Source: Eubacterium sp. (GTDB lineage: Bacteria; Bacillota; Clostridia; Lachnospirales; Lachnospiraceae). Taken from it: a DNA stretch of 46,462 bases. The translations under genes and the position numbers were made by a program. The notes under the pieces are model-generated. The model saw nothing but the letters and a program-made list of their open reading frames with translations, ran no database searches and had not been told where the DNA came from. The stretch covers positions 1 through 46,462 of the forward strand of contig JAILAR010000136.1 of NCBI GenBank assembly GCA_024681515.1, read 5' to 3'. Positions 35,422 to 42,697 of this stretch are shown here, one piece after another. How positions within the stretch are numbered: position 1 is the stretch's first letter; every line of letters starts with the position of its first letter.

Positions 35422-36633
35422 TTACTCCGTTGTCAGCGTCAGTGATTCGGAGATCTTCAAATAGTCGGTATAATAAGTGATGCTTGCCACTCGGTTGGAA
35501 TGGGAGTTGACGGTCAGGACCAGACAGTCGTTGTTCTTCGTGTTGTAGTAGTAATGGGATCGGGACACACCGCCCATCAGATCCTCCATCTCCCAGCCGT
35601 TTCCGCTCGCGCGGTAGGTCATTTCATGAGCGGCGGTGATCTCCGGCTGGTTCACGGACACGCCGAAGAACTGGTAAGCACGGCCGGAGGTATTGATGCC
35701 GGTCAGTTTACCGTCCAGGTAGATCAGATTCAGTTCACCGTCGGTCTTTACGGTGATATGATATTTTGAATTGGCAGAGAGTCTTTTCCCAAGTTCGGGA
35801 TTGGATTCGAACTCAGTCCCTAACTCCTTTGCGATGGTATTCTCCTGCAAACGAAGCAGGTCGGAGATCTCCTGACCGCCGGATCCAAGGAAATATTTCA
35901 GTCCGCCGTAGATCCCGAAGGTGACGGCGATCAGTACCAGAAGAGCGCCGATCCGTCCGATCAGCGTCAGGATGAATTCCACGGTTCGGTTCTCCTTCGA
36001 AAGGATCCGCCGGATCACCCTCGTCGGTACGGCGATCATGATGCAGAGATAGATGAAGACGGCCAGAGCGATCAGGTTGTCACCGCCCGTGAGCATCAGC
36101 TGGAGAGCGGAGGCCACGGTCAGAAACGCAAGTAAAATGTATCTTACAAGATTCAGGATAAAATGGGAAAATCCCTCCCGGACACCTTTATTGTCCATGT
36201 GCCGCTGCAGCACCTTGAAGATGCCGTTCTGGAAGGCGTTGAACACGATGAATACGATCAGAGCAAGCAGGATCTTGATGCCGTAATCGTAGATCGTAAC
36301 GGTATCGCCGTGCAGCCACAGAATGGTATCCTGCAGCTTGGAAGATTTGGACTGTGTGATCTCGGCGATACAGCTTCGCAGGATGATGAGAATGGATGCG
36401 ATCAGAACGACGTATCGGATCATGGTGAAAATGAAACGTACGGTGTACTGGTCTGCTTCATTTCGCCCTGCCTTTCGCTGGAGCATGGTGAACAGGGTTT
36501 CCAGAAGCCAGAGAACGCTGATGGAAATGACGAGGACAACAATAATATGAACCATGGCATCCGTCAGTGGCGTACGGTTGTCCCGGATGGATTTTAAGAT
36601 TTCATCCCCGATATCATACAGTCGGTTGTTCAT
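35422..36633 (-). CDS. Multi-pass membrane protein of unknown function
   Basis: A 403-residue integral membrane protein. The N-terminal 290 residues hold about six hydrophobic helices in pairs (for example AMVHIIVVLVISISVLWLL, YGIKILLALIVFIVFNAF, FILTLIGRIGALLVLIAV) with short basic loops. The last 120 residues are soluble and beta-rich (YHITVKTDGELNLIYLDGK, RSHYYYNTKNNDCLVLTVN). I see no enzyme or transporter motif; the paired helices recall mechanosensitive-channel paddles but the conserved MscS pore is not evident. The start at 36633 has AGGAGA upstream; a longer in-frame start at 36738 would lie across the promoter. Confidence 0.75.
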   Translation of the reverse strand: MNNRLYDIGDEILKSIRDNRTPLTDAMVHIIVVLVISISVLWLLETLFTMLQRKAGRNEADQYTVRFIFTMIRYVVLIASILIILRSCIAEITQSKSSKLQDTILWLHGDTVTIYDYGIKILLALIVFIVFNAFQNGIFKVLQRHMDNKGVREGFSHFILNLVRYILLAFLTVASALQLMLTGGDNLIALAVFIYLCIMIAVPTRVIRRILSKENRTVEFILTLIGRIGALLVLIAVTFGIYGGLKYFLGSGGQEISDLLRLQENTIAKELGTEFESNPELGKRLSANSKYHITVKTDGELNLIYLDGKLTGINTSGRAYQFFGVSVNQPEITAAHEMTYRASGNGWEMEDLMGGVSRSHYYYNTKNNDCLVLTVNSHSNRVASITYYTDYLKISESLTLTTE

Positions 36634-36709
36634 GTGTCGTCTCCTGGATTTGTCGCATGGGAAATGCAGATCATTTCCGTAAATGCAGCGGTCAAAAACT
36701 GTCAGTATA

Positions 36710-36738
36710 ATTATAGCACATGACATGGAGGGAGACAA
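36710..36738 (-). promoter_or_regulatory. Promoter of the multi-pass membrane protein gene
   Basis: Minus strand: TTGTCT (-35, 36733-36738), 17 bases, extended TGC-TATAAT (-10, 36710-36715), giving a leader of about 70 bases. Confidence 0.65.
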
Positions 36739-36802
36739 AGTGAATCACATATAAAACCATATTCAGAACACGATCGGATCATCATCCGGGAAAGGATCAA
36801 TC

Positions 36803-36988
36803 ATGTCGATACCTAAGGACCCCTATATGCTGCTCAGCTGGGCAAATATGAAGCTCAGAGATCTGTATCCTTCTCTGGGGGAACTGGCTGTGGCGGAATC
36901 CGCCGATGCGGCCGAGATCACCGGAAAGCTGGAGGCGGCGGGATATTTTTACGATTCCGAGAAGAATCAGTTTGTGATTCGTGGCTAA
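36803..36988 (+). CDS. DUF4250 domain protein
   Basis: A 61-residue protein matching the DUF4250 family of small Firmicutes proteins (pattern IPKDPYMLLSWANMKLRD ... GYFYDSEKNQF). The fold looks like a small helical domain; its function is not known. AAAGGAT lies seven bases before the ATG. The promoter of gpmI begins inside its last codons, so the two genes are physically linked, but the protein has no evident role in glycolysis. Confidence 0.85.
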   Translation: MSIPKDPYMLLSWANMKLRDLYPSLGELAVAESADAAEITGKLEAAGYFYDSEKNQFVIRG

Positions 36989-37000
36989 GTATGATACAAT
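36972..37000 (+). promoter_or_regulatory. Promoter of gpmI
   Basis: TTGTGA (36972-36977), 17 bases, TACAAT (36995-37000). The -35 lies inside the DUF4250 coding end. The leader would be about 100 bases. Confidence 0.7.
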
Positions 37001-37106
37001 GATAAGTCGGGGCATGTTAGACGTGCCTAACTGACAGACTACGATCCTCCGCAGCAGAGCAGCGCTCACTGCAGGCAGGAACCCCACACGAGAGGAGAAT
37101 ATACAA

Positions 37107-38696
37107 ATGAAAAAACCTGTTGTACTTATGATCCTGGATGGCTTCGGTCTTTCGGACAATCATGAAGCAAATGCCGCTTATATGGCAAAGACACCGAACC
37201 TGGACCGCCTGATGGCTGAATGCCCCTTCGTTCCGGGTTTTGCATCCGGTATGGCAGTCGGTCTTCCGGACGGACAGATGGGTAACTCTGAGGTCGGCCA
37301 TATGAACATGGGCTCCGGCCGGATCATTTATCAGGATCTGACATTGATCACAAAGCTGATCCAGGACGGCGAATTCTTCAAGAACGAAGAGCTTCTGGCA
37401 GCTATCGAGAACTGCAAGAAGAACAATTCCGATCTGCATCTGTGGGGACTTCTGTCCGACGGTGGTGTACACAGCCACAACACCCACCTGTATGCGATCC
37501 TGGAACTTTGCAAACAGCAGGGCTTTGAGCGGGTTTATCTGCACCCCTTCTTTGACGGAAGAGATACACCGCCGGCAAGTGGCAAGGATTACCTGCAGCA
37601 GCTGGTGGATGAGGCAGCGAAGATCGGTGTGGGCAAGGTGGCATCCCTGTCCGGACGTTACTACGCAATGGACCGTGATAACAACTGGGATCGTATCCAG
37701 AAGGCATATGATTCCCTGGTGCTGGGTGAGGGCGTGAAGGAGACAGATCCCATCCAGGCTATGCAGAACTCCTATGATAACGGTGTAACGGACGAATTCG
37801 TGCTTCCGACAGTGATCACTGACGAAGCAGGCAATCCGGTATCTCTGGTAAAGCCCAATGATTCCGTGATCTTCTTCAACTTCCGTCCGGACCGTGCCCG
37901 TGAGATCACCAAGGCGTTCTGCTTCTCCGATGAGGATATCGCAGCGCAGCCGGGTGACGCTTCCGATACCAAGTGTATCAAGTTCCTGAAGCGTGCCAAC
38001 GGCTTCATGCCGCTGACCTATGTATGCTTCAAGGATTATGACGAGACCATCCCCAACAAGCTGGTGGCCTTCAAGAAGCAGGAGATCAAGAACACCTTCG
38101 GCGAGTACCTTGCAGCCAACGGCTTAAAGCAGCTGCGGCTTGCCGAGACGGAGAAGTATGCGCATGTAACCTTCTTCTTCAACGGCGGTCTTGAGGAGCC
38201 CAACAAGGATGAGGACCGTATCCTGGTAAACTCTCCGGCAGTTGCGACCTATGACCTTCAGCCGGAAATGAGTGCGCCGGAAGTCAGCGAGAAGCTGAAT
38301 GAGGCGATCCGCTCCGATAAATACGATGTGATCATCATCAACTTCGCAAACCCCGACATGGTAGGCCACACCGGTGTTCTCTCCGCAGCGATCGCAGCAG
38401 TAGAGCGCGTAGATGCATGTGTAGGCTCTGCTGCGGAGGCAGTAAAGGAGAAGGACGGCGTGCTGTTCATTTGCGCGGACCACGGAAACTGCGAGCAGAT
38501 GGTGAACTACGAGACCGGTGCACCGCACACGGCTCACACCACAAATCCGGTTCCCTTCATCCTGTTCAACTATGATCCGGCTTACACCCTGAAGGAAGGC
38601 GGAAAGCTGTGCGATATCGTTCCGACGTTGCTTGAGATCATGGGCATGCCTCAGCCGGCTGAAATGACGGGACAGTCCCTTCTCGTAAGAAAGTAA
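37107..38696 (+). CDS. gpmI: 2,3-bisphosphoglycerate-independent phosphoglycerate mutase
   Basis: Glycolytic interconversion of 3- and 2-phosphoglycerate with Mn2+. The 529 residues belong to the alkaline phosphatase superfamily: LMILDGFGLSDN (metal ligand), QMGNSEVGHMNMGSG with the phosphorylated serine, FDGRDTPP, SGRYYAMDRD, FFNFRPDRAREI, FANPDMVGHTG and CADHGNCEQM with GAPHTAHTTNPVP. The length is near the usual 510. AGGAG lies nine bases upstream. Two copies of repeat family I follow the stop, and I see no classical terminator. Confidence 0.97.
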   Translation: MKKPVVLMILDGFGLSDNHEANAAYMAKTPNLDRLMAECPFVPGFASGMAVGLPDGQMGNSEVGHMNMGSGRIIYQDLTLITKLIQDGEFFKNEELLAAIENCKKNNSDLHLWGLLSDGGVHSHNTHLYAILELCKQQGFERVYLHPFFDGRDTPPASGKDYLQQLVDEAAKIGVGKVASLSGRYYAMDRDNNWDRIQKAYDSLVLGEGVKETDPIQAMQNSYDNGVTDEFVLPTVITDEAGNPVSLVKPNDSVIFFNFRPDRAREITKAFCFSDEDIAAQPGDASDTKCIKFLKRANGFMPLTYVCFKDYDETIPNKLVAFKKQEIKNTFGEYLAANGLKQLRLAETEKYAHVTFFFNGGLEEPNKDEDRILVNSPAVATYDLQPEMSAPEVSEKLNEAIRSDKYDVIIINFANPDMVGHTGVLSAAIAAVERVDACVGSAAEAVKEKDGVLFICADHGNCEQMVNYETGAPHTAHTTNPVPFILFNYDPAYTLKEGGKLCDIVPTLLEIMGMPQPAEMTGQSLLVRK

Positions 38697-38698
38697 GA

Positions 38699-38725
38699 TG
38701 TCATTCTGAGCGAAGCGAAGAATCC
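38699..38725 (+). repeat. Hairpin repeat family I, copy E
   Basis: TCATTCTGAGC-GAA-GCGAAGAATCC, the simplest form, two bases after the gpmI stop. Confidence 0.85.
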
Positions 38726-38746
38726 ACAGATTAGCAGGAATATCAT

Positions 38747-38832
38747 ATGTCATTCTGAGCGAAGCGGACGCTGCAGCACGGTGTGCTGCGTTAAGCGTCG
38801 AATCGACCAAGCCGGCAGGCGCGAAGAATCCT
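38747..38832 (+). repeat. Hairpin repeat family I, copy F with a long inserted stem
   Basis: Left half TGTCATTCTGAGCGAAGC and right half GCGAAGAATCC are separated by about 55 bases that fold on themselves: GACGCT-g-CAGCAC-ggt-GTGCTG-cgtta-AGCGTC, then a short GCC/GGC stem. The outer arms are intact. It ends just before the MBL-hydrolase gene. Confidence 0.75.
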
Positions 38833-38886
38833 GACGCCATGAATAATATGCAACAGAATCATTTGGGCAACAGAATAGAGATCCGC

Positions 38887-39636
38887 ATGCAGTTTATCTT
38901 CCACAGTTCCTATCTGGTGGAACTTCCGGGTGCGTACCTGCTCTTTGATTATTACCAGGGGGAACTGCCGGAGCTGGATCCGTCGAAACCGCTGTATGTG
39001 TTTGCGAGTCATGCACACTATGATCATTTTTCGTCGGTGATCTTTCAGCTCATCCGGAAATATCCGAAGACGACCTATATCCTGTCGGATGATATCCCGG
39101 ATCGTCTATGCCGGGAAGCAGTGCAGGAAATGGGGATCGATCCGCCGGAGATCCGTTGGATCCGGCCGGGCATCGAGTATACCTTCCCGGAATTTCGGGT
39201 GGAAGCCTTTGGTTCCACGGATCAGGGCGTGAGTTTTCTGATCGAAGCCGGAGGGAGAGTCCTGTTCCACGCAGGCGATCTGAATGACTGGTGCTGGACG
39301 AATGTACAGAGATCCAGAAACATTTCCATGCAGCAGAGATACTTCGCTGAACTGGAAAATCTCCGTGCAGCTCTCCGTGAGGGATTGGATAAGATCGACC
39401 TGGCGATGCTGCCCATGGATCCTGTGCTGGGAGAAGGACAGTTTCAGGGACCGGTGGAATTTCTGGAACGGGTACGGGTGCGTCATGCATTTCCCATGCA
39501 TATGTGGGAGAGGTATTCCGCGGGAGAGGAGTTCCTGTCGAAATATCCGGAGTACCGGGGCGTGTTTCATCCGATCCATCGGGTCGGCGAACGCTTCACA
39601 CTGGGAAGCGACGGGAAGTTTACCTGCGAGAAATGA
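38887..39636 (+). CDS. MBL-fold metal-dependent hydrolase
   Basis: Metallo-beta-lactamase-fold protein of 250 residues, of the UlaG-like or general hydrolase branch; substrate unknown. Metal-site motifs: SHAHYDHFS (HxHxDH), VLFHAGDLNDW (aspartate) and FPMHMWERY (histidine). The start at 38887 puts the conserved first strand (MQFIFHSSYLVEL) at the N-terminus; two earlier in-frame ATGs (38839 and 38848) lie right against repeat copy F and lack a ribosome site. Even the preferred start has only a weak GAGAT. The gene sits between gpmI and the TPP riboswitch and has no clear partner. Confidence 0.82.
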   Translation: MQFIFHSSYLVELPGAYLLFDYYQGELPELDPSKPLYVFASHAHYDHFSSVIFQLIRKYPKTTYILSDDIPDRLCREAVQEMGIDPPEIRWIRPGIEYTFPEFRVEAFGSTDQGVSFLIEAGGRVLFHAGDLNDWCWTNVQRSRNISMQQRYFAELENLRAALREGLDKIDLAMLPMDPVLGEGQFQGPVEFLERVRVRHAFPMHMWERYSAGEEFLSKYPEYRGVFHPIHRVGERFTLGSDGKFTCEK

Positions 39637-39645
39637 CGGGAGAGC

Positions 39646-39674
39646 TTGCGGTATCGGAAATGCAGTGCTATAAT
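39646..39674 (+). promoter_or_regulatory. Promoter of the thi operon
   Basis: TTGCGG (39646-39651), 17 bases, TGC-TATAAT (39669-39674). Transcription would begin about 40 bases before the TPP aptamer. Confidence 0.7.
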
Positions 39675-39713
39675 GCACGGTATATTGATTGAAGATAAGA
39701 AAATCTGAATATG

Positions 39714-39800
39714 AATTACGGGAGTTGGCGGAAGCCGGCTGAGAGGAGGCGTAATCCCGTCTCGACCGCACCTGATTTGGATAATGCCAACGTAGGGATC
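39714..39800 (+). promoter_or_regulatory. TPP riboswitch (thi box)
   Basis: Thiamine pyrophosphate aptamer: GGCTGAGA at 39737-39744 and CCTGATTTGGATAATGCCAACGTAGGGA from 39771 match the conserved core. It precedes the thiamine salvage genes and should lower their expression when TPP is plentiful. Confidence 0.95.
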
Positions 39801-39858
39801 AGCCTTATGCCATGCGGCGAAGCCGCTTCAAACAGCATTCGGCGGTGAGAAAAAGAAT

Positions 39859-39885
39859 GCGAGGCAGTCCGAATGGGCTGCCTCG
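39859..39885 (+). terminator. Hairpin of the TPP expression platform
   Basis: GCGAGGCAGtCC pairs with GGgCTGCCTCGT; TCTTGATT follows. The T tract is poor, so it may act as a weak terminator. It ends about 30 bases before the thiM ribosome site. Confidence 0.6.
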
Positions 39886-39887
39886 TC

Positions 39888-39922
39888 TTGATTCATGGAG
39901 CGCGTAAGCGCGAAGCAAGGAG
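39888..39922 (+). repeat. Hairpin repeat family II, copy b
   Basis: TTGATTCATGGAGCGC-gtaa-GCGCGAAGCAAGGAG; the 3' end is part of the thiM Shine-Dalgarno (AAGGAGG). Confidence 0.6.
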
Positions 39923-39930
39923 GTTTAGAG

Positions 39931-40767
39931 ATGTTAAAAGAATGCTGGGAAAATGTGCAGAGGAAGTCTCCTCTGGTGCACAACATCACAAATTACGTCA
40001 CGGTAAATGACGTGGCAAATGTACTTCTGGCCTGCGGCGGAAGTCCGATCATGTCGGATGAACCGGAGGATGTGGAGGACATCACCTCCATCTGTGGGGG
40101 GCTGAACATCAACATCGGGACACTGAACAAGAGCAGTATCGAGGCCATGTTCCGTGCGGGAAAACGCGCCAATGAGCTGGGCCATCCGGTGCTTCTGGAT
40201 CCCGTGGGAACCGGAGCATCGAAGCTGCGGACGGAGACGGCGGACCGCCTGGTGTCGGAGGTGAGATTTGCATGTATCCGCGGAAATATCTCTGAGATCA
40301 AGACGATCGCAAACGGCAGCGGAACCACCAAGGGTGTGGATGCGGATGTGGCGGATGCGGTGACGGAGGAGACTCTGCCCGCAGCGGTGGCATTTGCCAG
40401 GGATCTGGCCGCGCGGCTGGATACCGTGATCGCCATCACCGGTGCCATCGATATCGTGGCAGATGGGTCGAAGGCCTACGTGATCCGGAACGGACGTCCG
40501 GAAATGGGAAGGATCACAGGGACCGGCTGTCAGCTTTCGGGACTCTGTACGGCATATCTGGCGGCGAATCCGGAGCAGCCGCTGGAGGCGGTCGCAACAG
40601 CGGTCACTCTGATGGGTGCGGCTGGGGAAATAGGATGGTCGCATATGCATGCTGTGGACGGCAACTCGACCTATCGGGATCGGATCATTGATGCGATCTA
40701 CAATATGGACGGAGAGATCCTGGAAGCATGGGCAAAGGTGGATGTGTGGAGTAACGATCAACCATAG
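39931..40767 (+). CDS. thiM: Hydroxyethylthiazole kinase
   Basis: Phosphorylates hydroxyethylthiazole (THZ) for thiamine salvage. The 278 residues belong to the ribokinase-like fold: PLVHNITNYVTVNDVANVLLACGGSPIM at the N-terminus, LLDPVGTGASKLR, RGNISEI, and the anion-hole region TGTGCQLSG with the catalytic cysteine loop. The start at 39931 has AAGGAGG nine bases upstream. First gene behind the TPP riboswitch. Confidence 0.95.
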   Translation: MLKECWENVQRKSPLVHNITNYVTVNDVANVLLACGGSPIMSDEPEDVEDITSICGGLNINIGTLNKSSIEAMFRAGKRANELGHPVLLDPVGTGASKLRTETADRLVSEVRFACIRGNISEIKTIANGSGTTKGVDADVADAVTEETLPAAVAFARDLAARLDTVIAITGAIDIVADGSKAYVIRNGRPEMGRITGTGCQLSGLCTAYLAANPEQPLEAVATAVTLMGAAGEIGWSHMHAVDGNSTYRDRIIDAIYNMDGEILEAWAKVDVWSNDQP

Positions 40768-40782
40768 CAAGGAAACGCACGA

Positions 40783-40813
40783 ATGTCATCCTGAGCGTAG
40801 CGAAGGATCCTGA
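40783..40813 (+). repeat. Hairpin repeat family I, copy G
   Basis: TGTCATCCTGAGC-GTA-GCGAAGGATCCTGA between thiM and thiE; outer arm TCC/GGA. Confidence 0.8.
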
Positions 40814-40835
40814 CAGGATAGCGGGATGATTTCGA

Positions 40836-40868
40836 CAGGATTCTTCGCCCACCGGGCTCAGAATGACA
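40836..40868 (-). repeat. Hairpin repeat family I, copy H (opposite orientation)
   Basis: Minus strand: GTCATTCTGAGC-CC-ggt-GG-GCGAAGAATCCTG. It faces copy G across about 22 bases. Confidence 0.8.
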
Positions 40869-40914
40869 ACAGAGACGCATTTCCTGGTCAGACATAATTG
40901 GAGGTTGACATAAT

Positions 40915-41559
40915 ATGAATATCAAAAACGAAGACCTGCTGTTATATGCGGTGACGGACCGGCACTGGCTGGCAGAGGGAGAACCTCTGCCCCATGCGGT
41001 GCGGCAGGCGCTGGAGGGTGGTACGACTCTGGTGCAGATCCGGGAGAAGACCCTGGACGAGGCAGCCTTTGAGGCGGAAGCTTTGGAGCTGCAGGCGCTT
41101 TGCCGTAAGTACCACGTCCCATTCATTGTGAATGATAATGTGGAACTGGCCCTGCGGATCGGTGCGGACGGGGTGCATGTGGGACAGGAAGACATGGAGG
41201 CCGGGCAGGTTCGGGAACTCATCGGACCGGATCGGTTCCTGGGCGTATCGGCACAAACTGTGGAGGACGCGCTGCGCGCAGAGGCGGCCGGAGCGGACTA
41301 TCTGGGGGTCGGAGCGGTTTTCCCCACAGGTTCCAAAGATGACGCGGTAGAAGTGCCACATGATGTTTTGCGGGCAATCTGTAATGCGGTATCCATCCCG
41401 GTAGTAGCCATCGGAGGGATCACTTACGAGAACATGGATCAGCTGGCCGGCAGCGGGATAGCGGGGATCTCCGTTATCAGCGCTATCTTTGGGCAGAAGA
41501 ATATTACGGATGCAACGCGGAAATTGTATGAGAAGGCAGTGAAACTATTCAGAATATAA
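40915..41559 (+). CDS. thiE: Thiamine phosphate synthase
   Basis: Couples HMP pyrophosphate with THZ phosphate to give thiamine phosphate. TIM barrel of 214 residues with LLYAVTDRHWL, GGTTLVQIREKTLDE, VPFIVNDNVELALRIGADGVHVGQED and YLGVGAVFPTGSKDDA, plus PVVAIGGITYENM. GGAGG lies ten bases before the ATG. It is the second gene of the salvage set. Confidence 0.96.
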   Translation: MNIKNEDLLLYAVTDRHWLAEGEPLPHAVRQALEGGTTLVQIREKTLDEAAFEAEALELQALCRKYHVPFIVNDNVELALRIGADGVHVGQEDMEAGQVRELIGPDRFLGVSAQTVEDALRAEAAGADYLGVGAVFPTGSKDDAVEVPHDVLRAICNAVSIPVVAIGGITYENMDQLAGSGIAGISVISAIFGQKNITDATRKLYEKAVKLFRI

Positions 41560-41706
41560 GAACACATTCATATTTTCCCGACGAGGGGTGAGAGGAATGT
41601 GTACAGCGGTACACCGGGGGCACCACCTTGTATCGCTATAAAAAACGAAGTGAGATCATAACAGACCGCACAGGTGGCATACCATCATGGCGGAAAAGGA
41701 GGAATT

Positions 41707-42549
41707 ATGAGAACAGCACTTACGATCGCCGGAAGTGATTCCAGCGGAGGCGCCGGCATTCAGGCGGATCTGAAGACCATGCTTGCACATCATGTCTATG
41801 GCATGTCCTGCATCACGGCTCTGACGGCTCAGAACACCACCGGCGTAACAGACATCATGGAGGTGACTCCCGAATTTCTGGGAGCACAGCTGGACGCGGT
41901 ATTCACCGATATCCGTCCGGATGCGGTGAAGATCGGTATGGTATCCGGCAGCGCATTGATCCGAAAGATCGCTGAAAAGCTGCGGGAATACAAAGCGGAG
42001 CGGATCGTGGTGGATCCGGTGATGGTGGCCACCAGCGGTGCACGCCTCATCAGTGAGGACGCCATCGCAACATTGAAGGAGGAACTGATCCCTCTGGCAA
42101 CCGTCATCACTCCCAACATCCCTGAAGCTGAGGTCCTCAGCCGGATTACCATCACCACGGAAGAGGATATGGTCACGGCAGGGAGGAAGATCGCAGCTGA
42201 CTATGGCGTTGCCGTTCTGATGAAGGGTGGTCATCGGGTGAATGATGCAAATGATCTGCTGATCGAGCCTTCAGCCGAAACTGCAGAACAAGGCATTTCC
42301 GAGTTTAAAGAGACCTGGTTCCACGGCATTCGGATCGACAATCCCAATACCCACGGAACCGGCTGTACCCTTTCCTCTGCCATTGCGTCCAATCTGGCAC
42401 AGGGCAGTTCTCTCCCGGATGCAGTGAAGCATGCCAAGGAGTACCTCACAGGTGCTCTGGCTGCGGGACTGGATCTGGGCGCCGGCAGCGGCCCCATGGA
42501 TCACGGTTACCTGATCACGGAGCCCACGGACGAATTGTTGTACGTGTAG
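41707..42549 (+). CDS. thiD: Hydroxymethylpyrimidine / phosphomethylpyrimidine kinase
   Basis: Two-step kinase making HMP pyrophosphate, the other ThiE substrate. The 280-residue ribokinase-fold protein shows ALTIAGSDSSGGAGIQADLKT, GMSCITALTAQNT, VDPVMVATSGARL and the NTHGTGCTLSSAIA anion hole. The start at 41707 is set by AAGGAGG; an earlier in-frame ATG at 41674 gives a non-family N-terminus. A 147-base leader with folding potential lies upstream. Confidence 0.96.
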   Translation: MRTALTIAGSDSSGGAGIQADLKTMLAHHVYGMSCITALTAQNTTGVTDIMEVTPEFLGAQLDAVFTDIRPDAVKIGMVSGSALIRKIAEKLREYKAERIVVDPVMVATSGARLISEDAIATLKEELIPLATVITPNIPEAEVLSRITITTEEDMVTAGRKIAADYGVAVLMKGGHRVNDANDLLIEPSAETAEQGISEFKETWFHGIRIDNPNTHGTGCTLSSAIASNLAQGSSLPDAVKHAKEYLTGALAAGLDLGAGSGPMDHGYLITEPTDELLYV

Positions 42550-42630
42550 AGAGCACGGACTCAAGCGAAAGAGAAAGGCATGGAATATAATTATCACAGA
42601 GCACGGACTCGAACGAAAGGCAAAGGCATG
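42549..42630 (+). repeat. Imperfect direct repeat in the thiD-cytX gap
   Basis: AGAGCACGGACTCAAGCGAA (42549 on) and AGAGCACGGACTCGAACGAA (42598 on), each continuing to a shared AAAGGCATG, are two units of about 33 bases, 49 apart, with four mismatches. The second is preceded by ATAATTATCAC and looks like a worn family II element. Confidence 0.65.
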
Positions 42631-42653
42631 TAAGCGGAAGTCACGTGCGAGGT

Positions 42654-42692
42654 GATAATTTACGGAGCACCTTAGGCGCGCAGTAAGGAATA
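42654..42692 (+). repeat. Hairpin repeat family II, copy c
   Basis: ATAATTTACGGAGCACCTTAGGCGCGCAGTAAGGAAT, closely matching copy a. Its terminal AAGGA is the only ribosome-site-like string before cytX. Confidence 0.6.
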
Positions 42693-42697
42693 AAAAA

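Noticed and set aside
38697-38838. Insertion-sequence remnant between gpmI and the MBL gene
   Set aside because: No transposase fragment, terminal inverted repeats or target duplication; the sequence is explained by two hairpin-repeat copies.
40902-40914. TTGACATAAT before thiE as a promoter
   Set aside because: It runs directly into the start codon and has no -10 at proper spacing; GGAGG within it is better explained as the ribosome site.
41560-41706. A second TPP riboswitch before thiD
   Set aside because: It lacks both CTGAGA in the right setting and the CCTGAT...GGATAATGCC core.
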